Source: Psychroflexus planctonicus
GTDB taxonomy: Bacteria; Bacteroidota; Bacteroidia; Flavobacteriales; Flavobacteriaceae
NCBI RefSeq assembly: GCF_014640195.1
Contig: NZ_BMGM01000003.1
Location: forward strand, 1-64,000
DNA: 64,000 bases
Reading direction: 5' to 3'
Both the position numbers and the translations under genes were made by a program. The notes below the pieces were generated by a model. It worked only from the letters and a program-made list of their open reading frames with translations. It did no database searches and had not been told where the DNA came from. Positions 28,018-35,303 of this stretch are shown here, piece by piece (the stretch's first letter is position 1; the number at the start of each line of letters is the position of its first letter).

Positions 28018-29229
28018 TTAAGCCTTACTCATCTTTGAAAGAATTATGTCTTTCATATCAGAAAATTTATTGTTTGTAAGTTTATTGGACATTATTTTAT
28101 TTAAAATATTCTCAAAATGAAAATTAAATTTTGCAAAATTATCTTTTGGATAACAAACATACGAGTTGTCAAGATGTTCTCTTTTAATATGACCCATTGA
28201 AGTTTTATTACCTTCTGCTATTCTTATAAATTCTTCGATGTAATATTGTGTACTCAAATAGTAATACCATTTTGGAAATTTTTTAGATGATAACTTAAAT
28301 AGATGTTGATTAAGCCCTGCTAAACCTCCTGTCCAAATATCTATTGTTAAAGTCCCAGACCAAGAAAAAATAATATCCCCATCATAAATCTTATACTTTT
28401 CAGGTATATTCATTGAAGCTCTATCACTTTTGTCGTCAGAGAACCCCAAATTTAACTCTCTAATTTTAAGCACAGGTACGTATTTAGAATTGTCTGTAGA
28501 TGGGTATTTTTGCATAGCTGTACCATTTAGATAAGTAGCTATTGCTGACAAACCTTGAACCTCCCACCCCTCAGGAATCTCCTTATCCAATTCTTCGTTA
28601 TACACTAGTTTACCACCAGAAGATTTATAGGGCATCTCGACTCCGCTCGATGTGACATAAGGATACTCAAAGTCCACAAACCAATGTTTATAAATCGCCT
28701 GGGCGGTTTCTTCGAGCTTTTGGTTGAGTTGTTCGTTGATGCGGATGCGGTTGTCCACGGCATTGTATTCGGCTACAATTTGGTGTTGTTTTTCTATGGG
28801 TGGGATGGGAAGTTCTGTTTCACACATCTCGTCCCAATCAAAGGTTTCTCTGGCAGAGCCGTGCGATTTATACCTCGCATAGCGATCAAACTCAGGTCGC
28901 CTAAACCACATCATTAAGTATTCAGGGTCTAATTCTTCCGTATTTATAATTTCAAAAACAGTATAGGCTTGTGATACGATTGCTTGTTTATATTCCTGAA
29001 GTAAAGCTACTGAGATTTTTTCTCCATTTCTGGAAGTTACAGGGCCATAAGCAAATTGTTTTTTATTGATGATTTTATAGCTCTTCATATTGGTGCCAAC
29101 TGTATTAGCTATAGATGGCATCAATACTTTTCTAATGCTTACCCCTAAAAGTCGTTCTACTTTTAAGTCAGTATTTCGCTCATTAACCTGTTGGATATAA
29201 GGACCTAGTTGTTTATAGTTATTTCTCAT
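28018..29229 (-). CDS. hsdS: Type I restriction specificity subunit
   Basis: Determines the target sequence for both modification and restriction. It has two target-recognition domains separated by the typical central conserved helix (PPIEKQHQIVAEYNAVDNRI, around residues 140-160) and a second conserved helix at the end. Length of 403 residues is normal. In the linker after that helix the DNA at 28633-28656 is a palindromic repeat-like sequence read in frame as VTSSGVEM. It overlaps the mini KilA-N gene by 4 bases and precedes KTSC by 37. Confidence 0.92.
   Translation of the reverse strand: MRNNYKQLGPYIQQVNERNTDLKVERLLGVSIRKVLMPSIANTVGTNMKSYKIINKKQFAYGPVTSRNGEKISVALLQEYKQAIVSQAYTVFEIINTEELDPEYLMMWFRRPEFDRYARYKSHGSARETFDWDEMCETELPIPPIEKQHQIVAEYNAVDNRIRINEQLNQKLEETAQAIYKHWFVDFEYPYVTSSGVEMPYKSSGGKLVYNEELDKEIPEGWEVQGLSAIATYLNGTAMQKYPSTDNSKYVPVLKIRELNLGFSDDKSDRASMNIPEKYKIYDGDIIFSWSGTLTIDIWTGGLAGLNQHLFKLSSKKFPKWYYYLSTQYYIEEFIRIAEGNKTSMGHIKREHLDNSYVCYPKDNFAKFNFHFENILNKIMSNKLTNNKFSDMKDIILSKMSKA
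28633..28656. repeat. REP-like palindromic element inside hsdS
   Basis: The 24-base stretch CATCTCGACT..TCGATGTGAC has an inner TCGA-CTCCGC-TCGA hairpin. It resembles a palindromic intergenic repeat I know from many Flavobacteriia genomes, here within coding DNA and keeping the frame (VTSSGVEM). The identification is from memory and only one copy was seen in this window. Confidence 0.5.
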
Positions 29230-29576
29230 CGCCCTAATTTTTTGATGCTTACATCATTTTCAAGTAACACTTGCATTTGATGTATAGCAATTTGGTTGAG
29301 TTTGATTAAGCGTTCGCTTTGTGCTAAACCGGCATTCATTTTAAAGTGGTCAAATTCGACCACTTTAAAATTGGGATTATATAATTGTTCCCAAGTACCA
29401 ATAAACTCAATAGTGGTTCTGTTTCTAATCCAGTTTTTTATGACATCGGCAGCTCTGGAATCATTTTCTTTTGTTTTTGCAATATCAGTTAGCGAAATGA
29501 AATCACTTTCTTGAGAGTGCAGTACTGAAATAGTGATACCCTTTACTTCAATGGTGTCGTTTTTCTTTTTAGTCAT
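29226..29576 (-). CDS. Shortened KilA-N domain protein in the hsd operon
   Basis: A 116-residue protein. Residues 1-75 give a KilA-N DNA-binding domain (ISLTDIAKTKENDSRAADVI, NWIRNRTTIEFIGTWE). From about residue 80 the sequence changes to LAQSERLIKLNQIAIHQM, which I know as the extreme C-terminus of the roughly 280-residue KilA-N proteins often found in hsd operons. The middle part is absent, so this looks like an in-frame internal deletion. It overlaps hsdM by 4 bases upstream and hsdS by 4 bases downstream. Function is unknown. Confidence 0.7.
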   Translation of the reverse strand: MTKKKNDTIEVKGITISVLHSQESDFISLTDIAKTKENDSRAADVIKNWIRNRTTIEFIGTWEQLYNPNFKVVEFDHFKMNAGLAQSERLIKLNQIAIHQMQVLLENDVSIKKLGR

Positions 29577-31135
29577 AACTCGTAGCCTAAATTTTTAAAC
29601 ACCATTTCTAATTCTTTTTTAGATTCCGCTTCTTGTTCGAGTAAATCAGCAATTTCAGTTTGCAATACCTTCATTTTATCATCAAAATCAATATTTTCAT
29701 CCCTATTGATAAACTCAATATACTTGGAGGGCACTAAGGAGTAGTCTTTTTTTTCTATTTCTGCTTTGCTTGCGGCGTAACAAAATTCGGGAACGTCTTT
29801 ATAGGTGTTATTTTGTTCCTGCCAATCATGAAAAGTAGAAACAATGTTTTCAATTTGTTCTCCAGAAAATTGAGTGAATTTCTTTTCAAATGGAATACCT
29901 ATTTGGCGTAAATCCATAAAAAGGGTTTCACTTTCTCTATTTCTAAATGCTTTCGTTTTATCTGGTAATTCTAGTTTACGCTCCTTTTTGTTTTTGTTTA
30001 AAATCCAAAGGGTTACACTAATATCCGTCGTATAAAACATATTCCGTGGCAAAATCACAATGGCTTCCACTAGGTCATTTTCGATGAGTTTTTTACGGAT
30101 TTTATATTCTTCGCCACCACCTGACAAAGCGCCGTTAGCCAAGATAAATCCAGCCACACCATCTTCAGAGAGTTTGGCTACAATATTCAAAATCCAAGCA
30201 TAATTGGCATTGCTTACAGGCGGTATATCATAGCCTTGCCAACGTGGGTCGTCATTGAGTTCGTCTTTGCCTCGCCAAGCCTTTTGGTTAAACGGCGGAT
30301 TGGCCATGATAAAGTCGGCTTTTAAATCTTTATGCTGGTCGTTGCCAAAAGTATCGGCGGCTTTATCGCCTAAATTGGCATTGATTCCTCGAATGGCGAG
30401 ATTCATTTTTGCCAGTTTATAGGTCGTATTGGTGTATTCTTGTCCGTAAATAGACACTTCTTTTTTATTGCCATGATGACTTTCTATAAACTTGATGGAT
30501 TGCACAAACATACCACCCGAACCGCAGGCAGGATCATAAATAATACCTCGATAAGGTTCTATCATTTCCGCAATCAGGTTTACGATGCTTTTGGGGGTGT
30601 AAAACTCTCCTTTCCCTTTGCCTTCTTTTAAGGCAAATTTGGATAGGAAGTATTCATAAACACGTCCAACAATATCTTGGTCGGCATCTTTAAGTGTATC
30701 AATATCATTGATGTTGTCGAGTAGTGCGGCTAGCTTAGATTTATCCAAACCTAAACGTGAAAAATAGTTGTCAGGCAAGGCACCACGTAAGGATGGATTG
30801 TTTTTTTCAATATCGTGTAGGGCAGTGTCAATTTTTATAGCAATATCGTCTTGCTTCGCATTTTTGATGATGTAGGACCAACGGGATTTTTCATTCAGGA
30901 AGAATACATTTTTCATGTTGTAGAATTCCTTCATTTCTACATATTTTTCTTGACCTTCATCAATCAACTCTTGTTTGCGTTTTTCAAATTTGTCGCTGGT
31001 GAATTTCAAAAAAATGAGCCCAAGGACAACGTGTTTATATTCAGATGGTTCAATAGAACCCCTTAATTTATCGCAGGACTGCCATAAACTTTCTTCAATA
31101 GATTTGGTTTTTTGTTGCTTTTTGGTTTTTGCCAT
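29573..31135 (-). CDS. hsdM: Type I restriction-modification methyltransferase subunit
   Basis: Adenine-N6 methyltransferase subunit that with HsdS methylates host DNA. The AdoMet site is D201-P-A-C-G-S-G-G and the catalytic NPPF motif is at 279-282. An N-terminal helical domain (residues 1-150) and a C-terminal helical tail complete the 520-residue protein. It is the first gene of the eight-gene minus-strand operon, so methylation is encoded ahead of restriction. A 648-base gap separates it from the divergent HU-like gene. Confidence 0.95.
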   Translation of the reverse strand: MAKTKKQQKTKSIEESLWQSCDKLRGSIEPSEYKHVVLGLIFLKFTSDKFEKRKQELIDEGQEKYVEMKEFYNMKNVFFLNEKSRWSYIIKNAKQDDIAIKIDTALHDIEKNNPSLRGALPDNYFSRLGLDKSKLAALLDNINDIDTLKDADQDIVGRVYEYFLSKFALKEGKGKGEFYTPKSIVNLIAEMIEPYRGIIYDPACGSGGMFVQSIKFIESHHGNKKEVSIYGQEYTNTTYKLAKMNLAIRGINANLGDKAADTFGNDQHKDLKADFIMANPPFNQKAWRGKDELNDDPRWQGYDIPPVSNANYAWILNIVAKLSEDGVAGFILANGALSGGGEEYKIRKKLIENDLVEAIVILPRNMFYTTDISVTLWILNKNKKERKLELPDKTKAFRNRESETLFMDLRQIGIPFEKKFTQFSGEQIENIVSTFHDWQEQNNTYKDVPEFCYAASKAEIEKKDYSLVPSKYIEFINRDENIDFDDKMKVLQTEIADLLEQEAESKKELEMVFKNLGYEL

Positions 31136-31783
31136 TGGATGTTAGGTTTTAATAATCCTTAAAAATAGCAAAAAGAATGAAATAATAAATAGAACAAGCA
31201 ATACAACTAAAAACTAAAAGGATAAATACTAAATTTGTACTTCTAAATCAAACCGTAAAGACATTAAAGAATTAGCACCTTATAATGTAAGGATCAAAAC
31301 ATCTTCGCCTATTTTTTTTGGCTTAATTGTAATGTATTTTTAATGAAAACACCTTATAAAACAATCAATCTTGAAGGCCTAAGCGCGTTGTGGAAATAGC
31401 AAACAACCCCTAATCCTTCCTATAGATGCAAGGCGATAGATATCGCCGAAGTATCAGGGATATCGAACATTATTGTGGAACGACTGATTGTGATGTAAAG
31501 TAGGTGGAAGAACTAGTATCAAATTGAAGGTAAATTAAGAAAATGTAGGACTAAAAGAAATATTTAGATTGAAAGTTTTCGTGTTTTATAGTACGAATTT
31601 TTAACATGTAAAAATTTACACAAATTACTGATTTACATAAGCTTAGTGTTTATAGGCATTTCCACGTTGTTGAAAACTATGTTGAAAACCTTTGGTTATT
31701 TTTGCAATAACACTTTTAACAATGCTCTATTTTTGTTAATGCATAAGCAATAGTGCATATGCGTAACTTAAATATTTTGTATT
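31136..31783. other. 648-base intergenic gap between hsdM and the HU-like gene
   Basis: Divergent promoter region without a credible ORF. It has a relatively GC-rich core at about 31374-31480 containing the quasi-palindrome GGCGATAGATATCGCC (31432-31447) and a nearby second GATATCG. Just before the HU-like gene lies an imperfect inverted repeat, GTTAATGCATA / TATGCGTAAC (about 31735-31766), a possible operator. No exact TAnnTTTG box was identified. Confidence 0.4.
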
Positions 31784-32164
31784 ATGGTCAATTTAAAACC
31801 ATTAAGAAGGAGTAATCCACGGGACGTGGAAGCTCCAGACAAGTACTACGCAAAGGCCGTAGGAAGTGGCGTAACCGACTTACGTAGGTTAGCGCATTTA
31901 ATCTCTAACCAGTCCACCGTTCGGAAGGCTGATTGTTTAGCTGTATTGGAAGCATTGCAGCACAATATTTCTGACGAGCTAGGGCAGGGGAGAATTGTTA
32001 AATTAGGTGACTTTGGAACTTTTCAAGTCGGGGTGCGCTCCAATGGAGCAGACACCGAAGAAGAAGTGAGTCAAAACCTGGTTAAAAGTGCACATCTCAA
32101 CTTTAGACCGGGCAGAGATTTTAAAAGTTTGCTTAAAACTTTGTCGTACAAGTTAGTCGGTTAG
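31784..32164 (+). CDS. Bacteroidota-type HU-like DNA-binding protein
   Basis: A 126-residue histone-like protein of the HU/IHF superfamily found in Bacteroidota, with an extended N-terminus (NPRDVEAPDKYYAKAVGSG) and the HU core LGQGRIVKLGDFGTFQVGVRSNG followed by the LNFRPGRDFKSLLKTL end. It probably binds DNA as a dimer and bends it; any role beyond nucleoid structure is not visible. It is monocistronic, faces away from the hsd operon, and ends at a strong terminator. ATG at 31784 is the only sensible start. Confidence 0.88.
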   Translation: MVNLKPLRRSNPRDVEAPDKYYAKAVGSGVTDLRRLAHLISNQSTVRKADCLAVLEALQHNISDELGQGRIVKLGDFGTFQVGVRSNGADTEEEVSQNLVKSAHLNFRPGRDFKSLLKTLSYKLVG

Positions 32165-32192
32165 TGAATCGTAATTTTGTACTTTATACGTG
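32158..32192 (+). repeat. 35-base motif, copy 1 (overlaps the HU-like stop codon)
   Basis: CGGTTAGTGAATCGT, nine variable bases, then CTTTATACGTG. Both blocks recur identically at 32416-32451 with a ten-base variable middle. Here the first block covers the last codons and stop of the HU-like gene. Confidence 0.75.
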
Positions 32193-32225
32193 CTTTTATC
32201 TTCTATTAAAAGCACGTATTTTTTT
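32186..32225 (+). terminator. Terminator of the HU-like gene
   Basis: ATACGTGCTTTTA (32186-32198) pairs perfectly with TAAAAGCACGTAT (32207-32219) over an 8-base loop, followed by seven T. This 13-bp stem with a T tract is a standard intrinsic terminator 22 bases after the stop codon. Confidence 0.85.
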
Positions 32226-32401
32226 GCAATCTATTCCACAAAATCCTTCCAATTCATCTATATCAATCCATTAATTCATTCTATTAAATACATAAATTTA
32301 TATGCATAAATCCTTCAACTTATCCTATAAATTAAAAATTTATACGCATAAATTTTGCAGTTCAGCATTTGAACTAAATATGTAGAAAAAAGACATAAAA
32401 A

Positions 32402-32444
32402 AAAGCTCAAAAGTGCGGTTAGTGAATCGTCTTTTTTGAGCTTT
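32402..32444 (-). terminator. Candidate terminator of the kynurenine operon
   Basis: AAAGCTCAAAA (32402-32412) pairs with TTTTGAGCTTT (32434-32444). On the minus strand it is followed by a T tract (A run 32397-32404 on the plus strand), so it can end transcripts running out of the RidA gene. The 457-base gap 32165-32621 holds this, the HU-like terminator and the two repeat copies, and otherwise AT-rich sequence without a gene. Confidence 0.55.
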
Positions 32445-32451
32445 ATACGTG
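32416..32451 (+). repeat. 35-base motif, copy 2
   Basis: Identical 15-base and 11-base blocks to copy 1 at 32158-32192. Here the first block sits in the loop of the minus-strand hairpin, whereas in copy 1 it lies outside the hairpin, so the conservation does not follow RNA structure. Confidence 0.75.
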
Positions 32452-32621
32452 TTAATTTGATTAGCCTAATGCCTTCTATCTCATTAAACTGCAACAAATA
32501 TATAAAACAATTGTTGTGTATTTAAATATATGCTTATAAATAATTATAAACAATTTGTGTCTTTTTGTGGATAAATGTTGCTCGATAAAACTGTACTGTA
32601 AATCATACACAACAAGTTATA

Positions 32622-33035
32622 CTACAATCTTTTATAAGCAATCGCCTTAATTTCAATCAATAAATGCGGATGCGGTAATTGATGTACGGCTACAGTCGTA
32701 CGCGTTGGTCCCGTTTCGTAATCAAAATATTGAGCGTAAGTTTCGTTGTAGCCTTTAAAGTCATTCATGTTGACTAAAAACGAAGTGATGTCCACTACAT
32801 CTGCTAAACTGGCTCCTTCGGTTTTCAATACATCGTTGATGTTTTCTAACACAGCAGCGGTTTGTTTTTTAATGTCCAAATTTGTGGTACCCATTTCGTC
32901 CACTTCCACACCTTCAAAGGTATTGTCTGGTCTTCTGGAACTCGTGCCTGATACATAAATAAAATCACCAACACGCTTTACGTGTGGGAATTTACCGCGG
33001 GGTTTTGCTTTTCCTTTTACTACTTTTCCTTTCAT
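32622..33035 (-). CDS. RidA-family protein, probable 2-aminomuconate deaminase
   Basis: Rid/YjgF-fold protein of 137 residues. Typical segments are [16 protein letters not shown], the central [31 protein letters not shown] stretch in pieces, and the C-terminal [23 protein letters not shown]. The 2-aminomuconate deaminases of kynurenine degradation belong to this family, and the gene lies at the end of a kynurenine operon, so deamination of 2-aminomuconate to 4-oxalocrotonate is the likely reaction. A 114-base gap with a nested repeat separates it from the upstream gene. Confidence 0.83.
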   Translation of the reverse strand: MKGKVVKGKAKPRGKFPHVKRVGDFIYVSGTSSRRPDNTFEGVEVDEMGTTNLDIKKQTAAVLENINDVLKTEGASLADVVDITSFLVNMNDFKGYNETYAQYFDYETGPTRTTVAVHQLPHPHLLIEIKAIAYKRL

Positions 33036-33092
33036 TGTTAATTTAAATTATTTTTTTGTGCGCATAGTGCCTTTGTGTTTTTATATGTTTCC

Positions 33093-33140
33093 ACCGCAAA
33101 CCTGTCTCCCGATAGGTAGAGGCGCAAAGTTCGCAGAGTT
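33093..33140. repeat. Nested intergenic repeat
   Basis: ACCGCAAA (33093-33100) and GGCGCAAAGTTCGCAGAGTT (33121-33140) read as one common flavobacterial repeat split by the 20-base insert CCTGTCTCCCGATAGGTAGA, which folds as CCTGTC-TCCC-GATAGG. It lies in the 114-base gap between the RidA and decarboxylase genes. Confidence 0.55.
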
Positions 33141-33149
33141 TATAAATTT

Positions 33150-33911
33150 TTATTTCACTTTAAAACTCACTTCACCAACATCTTCAAGCTGCGCTTGTAT
33201 GTTTGTGTTTTTTTGCATCCATTCGGCTGCGGTGGCTGCTCCCGCTAAAATTACATAACCTGCTTTAATTTGCAAACCTGCTTCGGTGGCTAAGCGACTC
33301 AATTCTACTACCGATTGATATGGGTTTTCTAAAATGGCTTTGGTATTGCCTTGCTGAACTACTTTTTCATCAAATTTCAATTGAATGGGCAGATCTTTAA
33401 TCGAAGCTTTTGCATCTTGCCATTCGCCAATGCAATAGCCAATGGAAGAACAATTATCGGCCACAACATCTTCTAATGAAAATTTGAAGTTTTCGTAACG
33501 GGAGTCAATCACTTCAATAGCTGCTGCCATTTTGCTGATGTAGTTGGGGATTTCTTCTAAAGAAATTTCTTTATCAATGGGCTTGTCTACTAAAAAAGCT
33601 ACTTCGGGCTCAGCTCGTGGGTGAATGTAATTGTTTAATGAAATTTCACCATCGTCTTCAATCTGCATGGCATCGGTTAAAACGCCCCAAATTAAATCGT
33701 GAACGCCCATTTGTTCCATTTTGGCTTTGCTGGTAAAACCCAATTTAAAACCGGTAATTTTTTCTCCACGTTCAATTCTTCGTTGAATGGACGTTAATTG
33801 AATTTTATAGGCTTCATCTAAGCTATAGCCTTCTTGTTCTGCCATTTGTGCAATAGGTTTGGCTTCGCGAGCGGCTTGGTCTAAACGTTGAGCTATGTGT
33901 ATGTGATTCAT
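33150..33911 (-). CDS. 4-oxalocrotonate decarboxylase / 2-oxopentenoate hydratase-like enzyme
   Basis: Member of the fumarylacetoacetate-hydrolase superfamily, hydratase/decarboxylase branch, 253 residues. The metal-binding region is HPRAEPEVAFLVD near residues 98-110, followed by AAAIEVIDSRYENFKF and DNCSSIGYCIG, which are typical of this branch. Between the aminomuconate deaminase and kynurenine 3-monooxygenase genes, it most likely decarboxylates 4-oxalocrotonate to 2-oxopent-4-enoate. Hydratase activity cannot be excluded. It follows KMO by 9 bases. Confidence 0.82.
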   Translation of the reverse strand: MNHIHIAQRLDQAAREAKPIAQMAEQEGYSLDEAYKIQLTSIQRRIERGEKITGFKLGFTSKAKMEQMGVHDLIWGVLTDAMQIEDDGEISLNNYIHPRAEPEVAFLVDKPIDKEISLEEIPNYISKMAAAIEVIDSRYENFKFSLEDVVADNCSSIGYCIGEWQDAKASIKDLPIQLKFDEKVVQQGNTKAILENPYQSVVELSRLATEAGLQIKAGYVILAGAATAAEWMQKNTNIQAQLEDVGEVSFKVK

Positions 33912-33920
33912 TTTTTCAAT

Positions 33921-35303
33921 TTAAAGTAATTCTTGTTCTTCTAAAATAACTTTGGTCTCTTCCTGAACTTGTTGAAGTTGTGTTGCTAAAGTTTCATCTT
34001 TTTTAAGTTGATTATTTTTTAGCAAACGCAAAATAGCATGGTCTTGTGCTCTTCCTTTTTGAAGCGCTTCATCATACGAAATGCCTTCTTCAAAAGTAAC
34101 CAAGGAATATTTAGATGAATATTCGTCAGGGAATTCCGTTTCAAAAGCAATTTCCAGTTTTCGTTTTTTTAAGAATAAATCGTTAGCTGTATGCGATTTC
34201 ATTTCATGGAAATTATCCAAAGCCAAATCGGCTATGGCATCTGCATCTTTTTTGCGGCTTTTGCTAAATTGTTGAAAAGCTTCTGTAAAGTCGAAGTCTT
34301 GTGCTTGTAAAATTTGGTCAAATTCTACTACATCTTCAAAGGAAGCATTCATGCCTTGACCATAAAAAGGCACGATGGCATGGGCTGCATCGCCCATAAT
34401 TAAGGCATTGCGATATGTCCAAGGAGAACAACGTACCGTTCCTAATGGAGCAGTAGGATTTTCAAAATATTCGGTGGCTAAATCTGGCATCAAAGCCAAG
34501 GCATCTGGATATTCTTTTTGAAAATATTCTTTTACCATCTCCGGATGGGTCAAATTATTGAAATTATAATCGCCGCCTTCGTAGGCTAAAAACAAGGTTA
34601 CGGTAAAGGTTTTGTCTAAATTGGGTAAGGCAATCAGCATGTTTTCGCCACGTGGCCAAATGTGTAATGCGCCGGCATCTGCTGCGTATGAATTGTCTTT
34701 GGTGGCAGGAAAACTCAATTCTTTATAACCATGGGTGAGAAAGTTTTGCGAAAAGCTAAATAAAAAATCACGCTGTTGCATCATGCTTTTTCTCACTACA
34801 GAACCTGCTCCATCGGTACCGAAAATGTAATCAGCCTTCAATGTGATTTCTTCTCCATTTTCGTTGGTGAAAACTGCTTTGGTTTCTTTTAAATCGACTT
34901 CCTTACAGGATAAATTGAAATGCAGTTGTACATTTTCAAATTGTTCTATTTCATCCAGTAACAATGCATTTAAACCTCCTCGCGAAATGGAATTGATGTA
35001 TTCGTGGTCTCTACCGCTGTATTTAGAAAGTTTCGTGTTTCCCTCTCGGTCGTGCAACATTCTACCGTACATGGGAATACATAATTCAGTCACTTTTTCT
35101 TCTAAACCCACTAGTTTCATTCCTTTCATTCCACGATCGGAAAAGGCTAAATTGATGGATCTTCCTGCAGAAATATCCGCTTTTCGCAAGTCGGGTCTTT
35201 TTTCTACCAAGTCGATGCTGTAACCCTGTTGTGCCATGCGTAAAGCCAATAAACTTCCGCAAAGTCCAGCGCCGATAATGAGAATGTGTTCTTTTTTTTG
35301 CAT
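33921..35303 (-). CDS. kmo: Kynurenine 3-monooxygenase
   Basis: FAD- and NADPH-dependent hydroxylase that converts kynurenine into 3-hydroxykynurenine. The N-terminal Rossmann motif is ILIIGAGLCGSLLALRMAQ, the second FAD motif is MGDAAHAIVPFYGQGMNASFEDV near residue 308, and a DG motif (FGTDGAGSVVR) lies between. Length of 460 residues is normal. Its ATG overlaps the kynU stop as TAATG, so the two are translationally coupled. The pathway order kynU-kmo fits breakdown of tryptophan via 3-hydroxyanthranilate. Confidence 0.93.
   Translation of the reverse strand: MQKKEHILIIGAGLCGSLLALRMAQQGYSIDLVEKRPDLRKADISAGRSINLAFSDRGMKGMKLVGLEEKVTELCIPMYGRMLHDREGNTKLSKYSGRDHEYINSISRGGLNALLLDEIEQFENVQLHFNLSCKEVDLKETKAVFTNENGEEITLKADYIFGTDGAGSVVRKSMMQQRDFLFSFSQNFLTHGYKELSFPATKDNSYAADAGALHIWPRGENMLIALPNLDKTFTVTLFLAYEGGDYNFNNLTHPEMVKEYFQKEYPDALALMPDLATEYFENPTAPLGTVRCSPWTYRNALIMGDAAHAIVPFYGQGMNASFEDVVEFDQILQAQDFDFTEAFQQFSKSRKKDADAIADLALDNFHEMKSHTANDLFLKKRKLEIAFETEFPDEYSSKYSLVTFEEGISYDEALQKGRAQDHAILRLLKNNQLKKDETLATQLQQVQEETKVILEEQELL

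Noticed and set aside
19737-31135. BREX or DISARM system
   Set aside because: No PglZ, BrxC or BrxL, DrmA or DrmB protein is present; the methylase, specificity and R subunits are standard type I.
31136-31783. tRNA or other structured RNA gene in the hsdM-HU gap
   Set aside because: No cloverleaf arms or TTCGAAT-type T-loop were found; only a short quasi-palindrome is visible.
32402-32444. Riboswitch or CRISPR-like repeat near 32.4 kb
   Set aside because: Only two motif copies with no regular spacers; the hairpin has a T tract on the minus strand and is better explained as a terminator.
34843-35223. Plus-strand open frame of 126 codons opposite KMO
   Set aside because: It lies entirely antisense to a clear FAD monooxygenase and has low-complexity Ser/Phe-rich sequence.
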